DNA of 64,000 bases, taken from the NCBI RefSeq assembly GCF_025264685.1, contig NZ_CP073721.1, positions 5,969,501 through 6,033,500 on the forward strand, read 5' to 3'. The DNA is from Dactylosporangium roseum. GTDB taxonomy: Bacteria > Actinomycetota > Actinomycetes > Mycobacteriales > Micromonosporaceae. The position numbers and the translations under genes were made by a program. Each line of letters starts with the position of its first letter. Position 1 is the first letter of the stretch. The notes under the pieces are model-generated. The model made no database searches and was not told the origin of the DNA. It saw only the letters and a program-made list of their open reading frames with translations. Below are positions 1 through 13,777 of the stretch, in pieces.

Positions 1-40
1 CGTCAGAGGACAAGATCGACGGCCTGTACCGATTCGATGA

Positions 41-883
41 TCAGGCCGTGACCGTAATTGCGGACACACAGGCGTCACGCGCCCGCTCCGCCGCGGCCCG
101 CAAAGCGGCCACATCCGGTCCGGCGCCGAGGACCTCCCGGGACCACGACGGGAGCACGTTGCGGACGGCGTCGCCGAATACGAGCCGGAGGTCGTCGGGC
201 CGTCCGCCCTGTGCGCCGAGACCGGGCGCGAGGATCGGTCCATTGAGGTTGATCAGATCGTGGCCGGTCGGCCCGACGGTCGCACCGATGACCACGCCGA
301 CGTCGCCGAGCGGCCGTGCACCCGCGTTGACCTGCGAAATCTCGTCGATCACGGTCTGCGCGACGGTCCGCCCGTCGGCTGCGACGGCCCGCTGGACCGC
401 GGCGCCCTCGGGATTGGAGGTGAGGGCGAGCACCATCGCGCCGAGGCCGTTCTGCTGGGCTTTCTCGATGATCGGCCGCAGGGAGCCGAAGCCGAGATAC
501 GGGCTGACGGTGATGGCGTCGGCGCAGAGCGGCGAGGCCGGGTCGAGGTAGGCGTCGGCGTACGCGGCGGCCGTCGAGCCGATGTCACCCCGCTTCACGT
601 CGAGAAGTACAAGAGCTCCGGCCGACCGCAACTGTCGGATAGTTGACTCCAGCACCGCTATGCCCTGGGAGCCGAAACGCTCATAAAAGGCAGACTGGGG
701 CTTGATCACGGCGACCCGGTCGGCCAGGGCCTCCCCCACCGTCCGACTGAACACTTCCAGACCCTTGACATCGTCGGAGAGGCCCCAGGACGCCAGGAGG
801 GAGGGGTGGGGGTCGATTCCCACGCACAACGGCCCCAGGGCGTCCATGGCGGCCCGCAGACGGGCCCCGAACGGCTCGGTCAT
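41..883 (-). CDS. pyrF: Orotidine 5'-phosphate decarboxylase
   Basis: Cytosolic enzyme of the last step of UMP synthesis (OMP to UMP and CO2). At 280 residues it has the length of the class II PyrF family rather than the shorter E. coli type. The active-site segment LLDVKRGDIGSTA with its Asp-Lys pair is intact, and the phosphate-binding region near APGLGAQGG is present. The ATG at 883 shares one base with the pyrD stop (TGATG), which decides the start and suggests translational coupling; a longer open frame upstream lies inside pyrD. It is the last gene of the pyr operon, and the 40 bases beyond it show no gene. Confidence 0.96.
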   Translation of the reverse strand: MTEPFGARLRAAMDALGPLCVGIDPHPSLLASWGLSDDVKGLEVFSRTVGEALADRVAVIKPQSAFYERFGSQGIAVLESTIRQLRSAGALVLLDVKRGDIGSTAAAYADAYLDPASPLCADAITVSPYLGFGSLRPIIEKAQQNGLGAMVLALTSNPEGAAVQRAVAADGRTVAQTVIDEISQVNAGARPLGDVGVVIGATVGPTGHDLINLNGPILAPGLGAQGGRPDDLRLVFGDAVRNVLPSWSREVLGAGPDVAALRAAAERARDACVSAITVTA

Positions 884-1866
884 CACACACTCCTCGTCGC
901 CGCGACGGCCCGCCGCACGAGGCGCGGGCCGTGGTAGATGAAGCCGGTGTACAACTGGACCAGGCTGGCCCCCGCGTCGAGCATCCGCTGGGCGTGCTCG
1001 GGCCGGGTGATCCCGCCCACCCCGATCACCGGCAGCCCGCTCTCCTTGACCACGAACCGCACGACCTCCAGCGCGCGCGCCGCGAGCGGCCGCCCGCTCA
1101 GTCCGCCCGGCCCGTCGAACGGCACCGGGCGCTCGATCGTCGTGTTGGTGGCGATGAGCCCGGCGACGCCGAACCCCAGGCACACGTCGAGCAGCTCGCC
1201 CAGGGCCGTGTCGGTGAGGTCGGGGGCGACCTTCACCAGGATCGGCCGCCGGGCGTGGTTCTCCGACCGCAGCGCGCCGAGCAGCGCCGACATCTGCGCC
1301 TTGTCCTGCAACTGGCGCAGCCCGGGCGTGTTCGGCGAGCTCACGTTGACGGCGAAGTACGCGCCCAGGTCGTACAACAGCCGGAACGACGTGACGTAGT
1401 CCTCGACGGCGCCGGTCAGCGGCGTCACCTTCGACTTGCCGAGACTGATCCCCAGCGGGACCGGCAGCGGGCCCAGCGCCCGCAGCCGCGCGGCTAGGGC
1501 CTCCGCGCCGGCGTTGTTGAAGCCCATCCGGTTGACGATCGCCTCGTGCTCCGGCAGGCGGAACAGCCGCGGCCGCTCGTTGCCCGGCTGCGCGTGCCGG
1601 GTGACGGTGCCGACCTCGACGAAGCCGAAGCCGAGCCGGGGCCAGGCGCGCAGCGCGCGGCCGTCCTTGTCCATCCCGGCGGCGAGCCCGACCGGGTTGG
1701 GGAAGTCGACGCCGAACACGGTCCGGCGGGCGCCGGGCGGGCTGTGCGGCCGCCGCACGCCCGGCATCCTCGCCAGCACACCCAGCGTCCGCTCGTGCAC
1801 CGACTCGGCGTCGCCGCCGGCCCAGCGGAACAGGACCGGACGGACGACGCTCTCGTACACGCTCAC
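883..1866 (-). CDS. pyrD: Dihydroorotate dehydrogenase (quinone), class 2
   Basis: Membrane-associated FMN enzyme oxidising dihydroorotate to orotate with quinone as acceptor. The N-terminal amphipathic segment ([12 protein letters not shown]) and the long C-terminal barrel are typical of class 2 enzymes. FMN and substrate segments such as [21 protein letters not shown] and GVGGI are visible. I place the start at a GTG at 1866, giving 327 residues, with GGAGG just upstream; a second GTG at 1860 has better spacing and is an alternative. The frame stays open further upstream (to 1902) without homology. It sits between carB and pyrF, and its stop overlaps the pyrF start. Confidence 0.94.
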   Translation of the reverse strand: MSVYESVVRPVLFRWAGGDAESVHERTLGVLARMPGVRRPHSPPGARRTVFGVDFPNPVGLAAGMDKDGRALRAWPRLGFGFVEVGTVTRHAQPGNERPRLFRLPEHEAIVNRMGFNNAGAEALAARLRALGPLPVPLGISLGKSKVTPLTGAVEDYVTSFRLLYDLGAYFAVNVSSPNTPGLRQLQDKAQMSALLGALRSENHARRPILVKVAPDLTDTALGELLDVCLGFGVAGLIATNTTIERPVPFDGPGGLSGRPLAARALEVVRFVVKESGLPVIGVGGITRPEHAQRMLDAGASLVQLYTGFIYHGPRLVRRAVAATRSV

Positions 1867-1914
1867 CGTGCCTCCGCCTCGGTCCGGCGCCATACGCTCC
1901 ACACTGTGCCCATC

Positions 1915-1945
1915 GTGAGCGGCCCTCCGCTTCGCTCCGGACCGC

Positions 1946-1949
<4 letters not shown>
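1915..1949 (-). terminator. Hairpin at the carB-pyrD junction
   Basis: Eight-base arms GTGAGCGG and CCGCTCAC pair across the carB stop codon and the start of the 79-base gap before pyrD. There is no T-tract, so an attenuating or mRNA-processing role inside the pyr operon is only a suggestion. Confidence 0.35.
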
Positions 1950-5246
<3,297 letters not shown>

Positions 5247-5254
<8 letters not shown>

Positions 5255-6371
5255 TGGTGTTCATCAACTCCGCGAATCGGTCGAACAGGTAATCCGCGTC
5301 GTGCGGCCCCGCTGCCGCCTCCGGGTGGTACTGCACGGTGAACGCCGGGACGTCCAGGCAGCGCAGTCCCTCCACGACGTTGTCGTTGAGGCAGACGTGG
5401 CTCACTTCGACGGCCCCGAACTCCGTCTCGACCCGCCCGTCGAGGGGCGCGTCGACGGCGAAGCCGTGGTTGTGGCTGGTGACCTCGACCTTGCCGGTCG
5501 TCCGGTCCAGCACCGGCTGGTTGATGCCGCGGTGGCCGTAGCCGAGCTTGTACGTGCCGAAGCCCAGCGCCCGGCCCAGGATCTGACTGCCGAAGCAGAT
5601 GCCGAAGAGCGGGATGCGTTCCGTCATCACGTTTCTGGCGAGCTCGACCGGGCCGTCGGCGGTCGCCGGGTCACCCGGGCCGGGTGAGAAGAAGACCGCG
5701 TCGGCCCCGAGCGCCTTGATCTCCGCGAGCGTCGTCGAGGCCGGCAGCACGTGCGTGGTCACGCCGCGGGCGGCGAGCCGGCGCGGGACGTTGCGCTTGA
5801 TGCCCAGGTCGATCGCGGCGACGGTGAACCGGTGCTCGCCCCGCGCCGCCACGGTGTACCGCTGCGGCGTGGTCACCTCGGCGGACAGGTCGGCGCCGAG
5901 CATCGTCGGCTGCTGGCGGACCCGCTCGAGGAGCCCGGCGCGGTCGTCGTCGACGCTGGACACCCCGACCCGCATGGCGCCGCGCTCGCGCAGGTGCCGG
6001 GTCAGGGCACGGGTGTCGATGCCGCTGATGCCGACGACACCCTCGACGGCGAGCCGGTCCTCCAGGCTGCCCGCGGCACGCCAGTTGGAGTAGGACCGCG
6101 AGGGGTCACGCACGACGTAACCGGCGACCCAGATCCGGTCGGACTCGTCGTCCTCGCCGTTGACGCCGGTGTTGCCGATCTGCGGCGCGGTCTGCACCAC
6201 GACCTGACGGTGGTACGACGGGTCGGTCAGCGTCTCCTGGTAGCCGGTCATGCCGGTGTTGAAGACCGCCTCGCCGAACGTCTCACCGATGCTGCCGAAG
6301 GCCTCACCCCGGAAGGTGCGACCGTCCTCGAGGACGAGCAGTGCCTCTCTCCGCTTCACCGTATGGTTCAC
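5247..6371 (-). CDS. carA: Carbamoyl-phosphate synthase, small (glutaminase) subunit
   Basis: Hydrolyses glutamine and channels ammonia to CarB. An N-terminal CPSase domain ([14 protein letters not shown] near residue 15) is followed by a class I glutamine amidotransferase domain. The nucleophile cysteine lies in [10 protein letters not shown] (the common form is GICLGHQ, so the residues around Cys differ slightly), and the catalytic His-Glu are in QYHPEAA. I choose a GTG at 6371 that overlaps the pyrC stop as GTGA and has a GGAAAGG box 7 bases upstream, giving 374 residues; a second GTG at 6359 is possible. A longer open frame upstream belongs to pyrC DNA. Confidence 0.96.
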
Positions 6372-7593
6372 CGCGTGGCCTTTCCGTTCAGTACCGTCGG
6401 CTCGCCGCGCAGGTAGGTCGCCACGATGCGGCCGCGCAGTTCCATTCCGGCATAGGGGGTGTTGCGTGACCGGCTGGCGAGGGCCGTCGGGTCGACGGTC
6501 CACGTCACGCCGGGGTCGAGGAGCGCGATGTTGGCCGGCTGCCCCACCTCGACCGGGTTGCCGTGGCCGGCCAGCCCGGCGATGCGCGCCGGCGCCGCCG
6601 ACATCCATTCGGCGATGCGGTCCCACCGCGGTCCCATGGTCTGGGCCACGATCGCCAGCGCCGTCTCGAGGCCGAGCATGCCGGGGCGCGCGTACGCCCA
6701 CTCGCACTCCTTGTCCTCGACGCTGTGCGGCGCGTGGTCCGTGGCGACGCAGTCGATCGTGCCGTCGAGCAGGCCCGCGCGCAGCGCCTCGACGTCGGTC
6801 CGGGTGCGCAACGGCGGGTTGACCTTGAAGACGGGGTCGTAGCCGGTGGCGCGCTCCTCGGTCAGCAGCAGGTGGTGCGGGGTCACCTCGGCGGTGACCC
6901 GCCAGCCCTTCGACTTGGCCCAGCGGATCAGCTCGACGCTGCCCGCGGTGGAGACGTGGCAGATGTGCAGCCGCGCCCCGACGTGCCCGGCCATGAGCGC
7001 GTCGCGGGCGATGATCGCCTCCTCGGCGACGGCCGGCCAGCCGACGAGCCCGAGCCGTGCCGCGACGTCACCCTCGTTCATCTGCGCGCCGGTGGTGAGC
7101 CGCGGCTCCTCGGCGTGCTGGGCGATGACGCCGTCGAACGCCTTCACGTATTCCAGGGCGCGGCGCATAAGCCGCGGGTCGCTGACGCAGTGCCCGTCGT
7201 CGGAGAACACCCGGACGCGGGCGGCCGAGTCGGCCATGGCGCCGAGCTCGGCGAGCTGCTCGCCGGCGAGCCCGACGGTGACCGCGCCGATCGGCTGGAC
7301 GTCGACCAGACCGGCCTCGCGGCCGAGGCGCCAGACCTGCTCGACGACGCCGGCGGTGTCGGCGACCGGGGACGTGTTCGCCATCGCGCAGACGGCCGTG
7401 TATCCGCCGAGGGCGGCGGCGCGGGAGCCGGACCGGACGGTCTCGGCGTCCTCGCGGCCGGGCTCGCGGAGGTGGGTGTGCAGGTCCACCAGGCCGGGCA
7501 GCGCGATCAGGTCGCCCCGCTTGTCCGGGTCGATCCGCACGATCACTCCGTCCTCGACGTGGATCTCGCCGAGGTGGGTGTCGGGGATGACGG

Positions 7594-7597
<4 letters not shown>
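6368..7597 (-). CDS. pyrC: Dihydroorotase
   Basis: Zinc enzyme of the amidohydrolase superfamily that cyclises carbamoyl-aspartate to dihydroorotate. It is a 409-residue type I dihydroorotase with the metal motif [10 protein letters not shown] near residue 40 and the later DHAPHS segment (about residue 290). The N-terminus is short and not very family-like, but the ATG at 7597 has GGGAGG at a good distance and overlaps the pyrB stop as ATGA. Third gene of the pyr operon; the pyrB-pyrC order with tight overlap suggests coupled translation. Confidence 0.96.
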
Positions 7598-9211
<1,614 letters not shown>

Positions 9212-9264
9212 CTCCGTAGCGATTGCTGGGGAAACCCCTCAGGCCAGTGACTGGGAGTGTCCGT

Positions 9265-9753
9265 ATGCCGTCTGAATACGCCAAGTCTCTTGGTGCTCGC
9301 CTGCGTTCCATCCGACAGCAGCAGGGGCTGTCTCTGCAGGGTGTCGAGGAGAAGTCGGCCGGGCGCTGGAAGGCCGTCGTCGTCGGTTCCTACGAGCGCG
9401 GCGACCGTGCCGTCACCGTCTCGCGCCTCGCCGAGCTGGCCGAGTTCTACCGCGTCCCCGTCGCCGAACTGCTCCCCGAGGGCAGTGGCGTGCGTCACGA
9501 GCCCACCAACAAAATCGTCCTCGACCTGGAGCGCCTCTACGACGCCGGCGCCGAGGACCTGGCCTACGTGGCACGATACGCGCGGGCCATCCAGCAGCAG
9601 CGGGGCGACTACAACGGCCGCGTGCTCTCCATCCGTGCCGACGACCTGCGCGCCCTGGCGATCGTCTACGACGCTTCGCCGTCGGGCCTGGTCGAGCGCC
9701 TGAACGAGCACGGTGTGCTGGTCACCGACCCGCGCAGCCTGTTCCAGAGCTGA
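9265..9753 (+). CDS. bldD: Developmental master regulator BldD
   Basis: DNA-binding repressor that holds off sporulation genes when dimerised by cyclic di-GMP. The 162 residues comprise an N-terminal XRE helix-turn-helix (about residues 5-70) and a C-terminal cyclic di-GMP domain. The latter shows the exact signature RGD-x8-RxxD (RGD at about residue 116, RADD following), so nucleotide control is probably retained. The ATG at 9265 follows GGGAG. It is divergent from the pyr operon and ends in a strong hairpin terminator. A single-copy bldD beside pyrR is typical for filamentous actinomycetes. Confidence 0.96.
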   Translation: MPSEYAKSLGARLRSIRQQQGLSLQGVEEKSAGRWKAVVVGSYERGDRAVTVSRLAELAEFYRVPVAELLPEGSGVRHEPTNKIVLDLERLYDAGAEDLAYVARYARAIQQQRGDYNGRVLSIRADDLRALAIVYDASPSGLVERLNEHGVLVTDPRSLFQS

Positions 9754-9762
9754 CGTCCTTCG

Positions 9763-9789
9763 AGAGGGGCCGCCGCCGGCGGCCCCTCT
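9763..9789 (+). terminator. Terminator of bldD
   Basis: A perfect 12-base stem, AGAGGGGCCGCC paired with GGCGGCCCCTCT around a GCC loop, begins 10 bases after the bldD stop and is followed by TT. The symmetrical arms could also act on the other strand. Confidence 0.85.
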
Positions 9790-9801
9790 TTCGCCGCTCA
9801 A

Positions 9802-9855
9802 GTTGACCTTGGTGGATTTCGGGGTCCATGACCACAGAAACCCACCAAGGTCAAC
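9802..9855. repeat. Family B hairpin element, copy B1
   Basis: A 54-bp imperfect palindrome with termini GTTGACCTTGGTGG and CCACCAAGGTCAAC. The stem continues through TTTC/GAAA, and an inner GGTC-CAT-GACC hairpin fills the loop. It lies between the bldD terminator and the next gene, 65 bases before its start. Related copies are at 10860 and 17734. Confidence 0.9.
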
Positions 9856-9919
9856 CACGCTTTCCACAGATCGCGCCCGCGGGCCGACAGCCGACCACTC
9901 GAACTGGCAGGGTCACGGC

Positions 9920-10855
9920 GTGACCTGGAACTCGGCGGAGCGCGAGCCGCCGCGGAGCGACGATCCGTTCGAGCACCTGCTGTTCCGTCAGCACCAGGTG
10001 GTCTCCCGGCGGCAGGCGCTGCGCCACCTGTCAGAGAACGCGCTGCGCCACCGCCTCGCCTCGGGTCGCTGGCAGCATCCGCACCGGGCGGTGTATGTGG
10101 CCCAGACCGGCGCCCTCGACGTCGGGCAACGGCGCTGGATCGCCGTGCTGGCGACGCGCGGCCTGCTCGCGGGCTTCAGCGCGCTGGAGGCGCTCGGCCT
10201 CAAGCACTACGCGAAGCACCGGACGCAGATCCTGGTGCGGTCCGGCCGCAAGCTCGTGCCGCCGCCCGACACCGTCGTGTACCGCACCCTCCACCTGCCG
10301 TTCGAAGACACGCTGCGGACCGCCGCGCCGCCCTCGACCTCGGCGGCCAGGTCGCTGGTCGACGCCGCCCAGTGGGCCCGGGACGACGCCGAGGCTGTCG
10401 CCGTGATCGCCGCGGGCTTCCAGCAGCGGCTCGTGGCCACCGACGACGTGCACGTGACGCTCGACCGGATGCGTGGTGTGCGGCGGGAGCGGCTCATCCG
10501 CGACGCGGCGGAGGACGCCCGCGGCGGTTCGGAGTCGATCTCCGAGGTCGACTTTCTCCGGCTCTGCCGCAGGCACGGGCTGCCGGAGCCGTCCCGGCAG
10601 GTGGTCCGGCTCGACAGCCGGGGCGGCAAGCGCTACCGCGACGTGCTCTTCGACGAATACGGCGTGCACGTCGAGGTCGACGGAGGGCAGCACATGGAGG
10701 TCCGGGCCTGGGTCGGCGACATGCGGCAGCACAACGACGTCGCCATCGCGGGCGGCAGGCTGCTGCGCTTCTCGGCGTGGCAGGTGCGCCGCGAACCGGC
10801 GGACGTGGCCCGCCAGGTCCGCGCGGCCCTGGTCGCGGCTGGCTGGCGGCCGTAG
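9920..10855 (+). CDS. AbiEi-like / DUF559 protein (putative nuclease-fold protein)
   Basis: A 311-residue protein with a two-part layout common in actinobacteria. The N-terminal part (about residues 10-60, FRQHQVVSRRQALRHL) resembles the winged-helix AbiEi antitoxin domain. The C-terminal DUF559 domain has a Vsr-like restriction-endonuclease fold, with catalytic-type residues in RDVLFDEYGVHVEVDGGQH (Asp followed by Glu-x-Asp-Gly). Its real activity is unknown. A GTG at 9920 is the most likely start. The gene stands alone between bldD and nusB and is bracketed by family B hairpins B1 and B2, B2 starting 5 bases after the stop. This arrangement hints at a cassette or selfish element. No cognate toxin gene is adjacent. 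Confidence 0.8.
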   Translation: MTWNSAEREPPRSDDPFEHLLFRQHQVVSRRQALRHLSENALRHRLASGRWQHPHRAVYVAQTGALDVGQRRWIAVLATRGLLAGFSALEALGLKHYAKHRTQILVRSGRKLVPPPDTVVYRTLHLPFEDTLRTAAPPSTSAARSLVDAAQWARDDAEAVAVIAAGFQQRLVATDDVHVTLDRMRGVRRERLIRDAAEDARGGSESISEVDFLRLCRRHGLPEPSRQVVRLDSRGGKRYRDVLFDEYGVHVEVDGGQHMEVRAWVGDMRQHNDVAIAGGRLLRFSAWQVRREPADVARQVRAALVAAGWRP

Positions 10856-10859
10856 CCGC

Positions 10860-10913
10860 GTCGACCTTGGTGGAATTCCGTGGTCCTGGGCACGGAGAAC
10901 GACCAAGGTCAAC
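10860..10913. repeat. Family B hairpin element, copy B2
   Basis: A 54-bp imperfect palindrome, GTCGACCTTGG to CCAAGGTCAAC, with an inner CCGTG/CACGG stem. It fills the 59-base space between the stops of the convergent DUF559 gene and nusB and ends one base before the nusB stop codon, so it probably serves as a terminator for both. The loop sequence shows it is inverted relative to B3. Confidence 0.9.
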
Positions 10914-10914
10914 T

Positions 10915-11370
10915 TCAGGTGGCGTAGTCGGCGATCCGGCCCAGAATGCCGTTGAGGAACCTTGGGGAGTCGTCCGTCGACAGGGTCTCGGCGAGTTCCA
11001 CCGCCTCGGTGATGGCCACCGGGTTGTCGATCTCGTCGTTGTACAGCAGCTCGTACACCGCGATGCGGGCCAGGTTGCGGTCCACCACCGGCATGCGGTC
11101 GAGCGTCCAGCCCTCGGCGTAGCTCGACAGCAGCTCGTCGATGCGGGCCGCGTGCGACTCGACCCCCTCGACCAGGCGAATCGTATACGGCAGGTAGGCC
11201 GGCTTCGGCTCCTCCAGGTTCGCGACGTAGGCCGTCAGGACCGACCCGCGCGGCTCACCGCGCAGGTCGGCCTGGTACAGCACGTCGAGGGCGCGCTTGC
11301 GGGCCTTCCGCCGCGCGGTCATCTGCGCGGTGACGTCGCCGCCGAGGAAGGAACCCCCAGAGAACGACAC
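10915..11370 (-). CDS. nusB: Transcription antitermination factor NusB
   Basis: RNA-binding partner of NusE (S10) in rRNA antitermination complexes. The all-helical NusB core is recognisable from TARRKARKRALDVLYQADLRG to the C-terminal FLNGILGRIADY motif. The GTG at 11370 gives 151 residues but has no clear ribosome site; an internal ATG (about codon 17, MTARRKAR) gives a length closer to some homologues, so the start is uncertain. It follows efp by 5 bases and is co-transcribed with it. Confidence 0.93.
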   Translation of the reverse strand: MSFSGGSFLGGDVTAQMTARRKARKRALDVLYQADLRGEPRGSVLTAYVANLEEPKPAYLPYTIRLVEGVESHAARIDELLSSYAEGWTLDRMPVVDRNLARIAVYELLYNDEIDNPVAITEAVELAETLSTDDSPRFLNGILGRIADYAT

Positions 11371-11375
11371 GATGA

Positions 11376-11933
11376 TCAGGCCCGGCCCAGGTAGCGGCTG
11401 TCGCGCGTGTCGACCTTGATCTTCTCACCCGTCGAGATGAACAGCGGGACGTTGACGGTGGCGCCGGTCTCCACGGTCGCGGGCTTGGTGCCGCCGGTGG
11501 ACCGGTCGCCCTGCAGGCCCGGCTCGGTGTAGGTGATCTCGAGGATCACGGAGGTCGGGAGCTCGACATACAGCGGGACGCCCTCGTGCGTGGCCACGAT
11601 CACCTCGGCCTCGGGCAGCAGGAACTTGGTGCCCTCGCCGACCGTGCCGCCCGGGACGGAGATCTGCTCATACGTCTCCAGGTCCATGAAGACGTAGTCC
11701 TCGCCGTCGGCGTAGAGGTACTGCATCGTGCGCTTGTCGACGGTGGCCGTGTCGACCTTGGTCCCCGCGTTGAACGTGCGGTCGACCACCTTGCCGGAGA
11801 GCACGTTCTTCAGCGTGGTCCGCACGAACGCGCCGCCCTTGCCCGGCTTGACGTGCTGGAACTCCACGACGGTCCAGAGGTCGCCGTCGAGGTTGAGCAC
11901 CAGGCCGTTCTTCAGGTCGTTCGTGGTTGCCAT
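11376..11933 (-). CDS. efp: Elongation factor P
   Basis: Binds between the ribosomal P and E sites and relieves stalling at proline stretches. At 185 residues it shows the three OB-like domains, with the loop [12 protein letters not shown] carrying the conserved lysine at the usual tip position near residue 34. No epmA/epmB modification genes are nearby; actinobacterial EF-P is generally thought to work without that modification. The ATG at 11933 is fixed by homology ([10 protein letters not shown]); the open frame extending upstream is non-coding. It lies downstream of the aro genes and directly before nusB. Confidence 0.97.
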   Translation of the reverse strand: MATTNDLKNGLVLNLDGDLWTVVEFQHVKPGKGGAFVRTTLKNVLSGKVVDRTFNAGTKVDTATVDKRTMQYLYADGEDYVFMDLETYEQISVPGGTVGEGTKFLLPEAEVIVATHEGVPLYVELPTSVILEITYTEPGLQGDRSTGGTKPATVETGATVNVPLFISTGEKIKVDTRDSRYLGRA

Positions 11934-11995
11934 GTGGATAGACGTCACTTTCGTCGATTGGTCCGTGCGGCGTCCGCCGGCGGAAAAAGCCCGGT

Positions 11996-12039
11996 GCAGT
12001 GTACCGGCAATACGGAAATTGGCCCGAAGCAGTGTACCG
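11996..12039 (-). promoter_or_regulatory. Direct repeat upstream of efp
   Basis: The 11-mer GCAGTGTACCG occurs at 11996-12006 and 12029-12039, 33 bp (about three helical turns) apart. On the minus strand each contains TACACT, which fits a -10 hexamer. It may be a promoter region or a regulator site for efp-nusB. The rest of the 264-base gap between aroB and efp shows no gene. Confidence 0.3.
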
Positions 12040-12197
12040 ACCGGGGTGACACGCTGCCGGCGTGCCCGGGTGAGACGCCCGACCGCACCACCAACCGTAC
12101 CCTCGGCGTCGCCGGAGGTGTCGCGATCGCCGTCGGCGGTCCGGGGTCGTCCGGAGGCGGTCGTCGCCGCGGTGATCGGCACCGCGGCCGGCCCGCT

Positions 12198-13283
12198 CTA
12201 CCTCAGGTTGCGCCCGCCGCCGCCCGCGCCGGCGACGTCCTGAAACGCCTCGGCCAGCAGCTCGTCGGACGGCCCTTCGAGGGTGCCCGGCTCGGCGAGC
12301 CCGTCGAGGACCACGAACCGCAGCAGCGCGCCGCGGGCCTTCTTGTCGACCCGCATCGCCGCGTGCAGCTCCGGCCACGCGTCGGCCGGGTAGGTCACCG
12401 GCAGGCCGAGCAGCTCGACCACCGCGCGGTGCCTGTCGGCGACCTCGGGCGCGAGCCGGCCGGTCAGGCGGCCCAGCGCGGCGGCATACACCAGGCCGAC
12501 GCTGATCGCGTGGCCGTGCTTCCAGCGGTACTGCTCCCGCCGCTCGATCGCGTGCCCGAGCGTGTGCCCGTAGTTGAGGATCTCGCGCAGGCCCGACTCG
12601 CGCAGGTCCGCGGACACCACGCGCGCCTTCACCGCGACCGCCCGCTCGACCAGCTCCGGCAGCACCGTCCCGCGCGGGTCGAGCGCCGCGGCCGGGTCGG
12701 CCTCGACGAGGTCCAGGATCGCCGGGTCGGCGATGAACCCGCACTTGACGACCTCGGCCATCCCGGCGCGCAGGTCGCCCTCCGCCAGGGTGTCCAATGT
12801 GGACAGATCGCAGACGACCCCGGCCGGCGGGTAGAACGCGCCGACGAGGTTCTTGCCGGCGGCCGTGTTGACGCCGGTCTTGCCGCCGACGGCGGCGTCG
12901 ACCATGCCGAGGAGGCTCGTCGGCACCTGCACGACGCGCACGCCCCGCAGCCAGCACGCGGCGACGAAGCCGGCCAGGTCGGTCACGGCACCGCCGCCCA
13001 CGCCGACGACGGCGTCGGACCGGGTGAACGCGGCGGCGCCGAGCTCGTCCCAGCAGCGCGCCGCGACCGAGATGTCCTTGCCGGCCTCGGCGTCGGGGAT
13101 CTCGATCGGCAGCACGGCGTGCCCGGCGCCGCGCAGGGCCTCCGCGACCGCGTCGGCGTGGCCGCGGACCGGCCCGGCGTAGAGCACGGCGACCTGGGCG
13201 GCGCCCTTCACCAGCGGGGGCACCCGGTCGGCGAGGGACCGGCCGATCTCGACCGAGTAGTCCTTGACGTCGATGAGGGTCAC
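12198..13283 (-). CDS. aroB: 3-dehydroquinate synthase
   Basis: NAD- and zinc-dependent second step of the shikimate pathway (DAHP to 3-dehydroquinate). At 361 residues it shows the dinucleotide-binding VVGVGGGAVTDLAGFVAA segment, QVPTSLLGMVDAAVGGKTGVN and the zinc-ligand histidine motif NYGHTLGHAIE. The GTG at 13283 overlaps the aroK stop as GTGA. Part of the minus-strand cluster aroE-aroC-aroK-aroB. Confidence 0.97.
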   Translation of the reverse strand: MTLIDVKDYSVEIGRSLADRVPPLVKGAAQVAVLYAGPVRGHADAVAEALRGAGHAVLPIEIPDAEAGKDISVAARCWDELGAAAFTRSDAVVGVGGGAVTDLAGFVAACWLRGVRVVQVPTSLLGMVDAAVGGKTGVNTAAGKNLVGAFYPPAGVVCDLSTLDTLAEGDLRAGMAEVVKCGFIADPAILDLVEADPAAALDPRGTVLPELVERAVAVKARVVSADLRESGLREILNYGHTLGHAIERREQYRWKHGHAISVGLVYAAALGRLTGRLAPEVADRHRAVVELLGLPVTYPADAWPELHAAMRVDKKARGALLRFVVLDGLAEPGTLEGPSDELLAEAFQDVAGAGGGGRNLR

Positions 13284-13777
13284 AGCTTCGCCACCAGCTC
13301 CGCCGTGATCTCCTCCGGGCCGCGCCCGTCGGTCACCACCGTCACGGTGGCCACCTCCTCGTAGAGCGGCCGGCGCTGGTCGAGCAGGTACTTCAGCGTC
13401 GCCCGCGGGTTGATCGCCAGCAGCGGGCGGCCCGCGCCGAGCCCGACCCGGGAGACGGCGTCGGAGAGCTCCACCGACAGGTACACCACCGTGTGCCCGG
13501 CCAGCAGTTCCCGGGTGGCGGGCGCCAGGACCGCGCCGCCGCCGAGCGCCAGCACGCCGTCGAACGACGCCAGCGCCGAGGCGACCGCCTCCCGTTCGAG
13601 GGCGCGGAAGTGATCCTCGCCGTCGTCGAAGAAGATCTCCGGGATCGGCTTGCCGGCGGCGGCCTCGATGTCGGCGTCGACGTCGCGGAACCCGACGCCC
13701 AGCGCCTCGGCGAGCAGCCCGCCGACGGTCGTCTTGCCCGCGCCGGGCGGGCCGACGAGCACGGCGCGCGGGCTCAC
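13280..13777 (-). CDS. aroK: Shikimate kinase
   Basis: Phosphorylates shikimate at the 3-hydroxyl with ATP. At 165 residues it has the Walker A motif GPPGAGKTT at residues 8-16, the shikimate-binding DVDADIE and LALGGGAVL segments and a lid region ([27 protein letters not shown]). The GTG at 13777 overlaps the aroC stop (GTGA) and its own stop overlaps aroB, so the three genes are likely translated in tandem. Confidence 0.96.
   Translation of the reverse strand: MSPRAVLVGPPGAGKTTVGGLLAEALGVGFRDVDADIEAAAGKPIPEIFFDDGEDHFRALEREAVASALASFDGVLALGGGAVLAPATRELLAGHTVVYLSVELSDAVSRVGLGAGRPLLAINPRATLKYLLDQRRPLYEEVATVTVVTDGRGPEEITAELVAKL

Noticed and set aside
9920-10855. Complete type IV toxin-antitoxin pair
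   Set aside because: Only an AbiEi-like N-terminal domain is present; no AbiEii-type nucleotidyltransferase toxin gene lies on either side.
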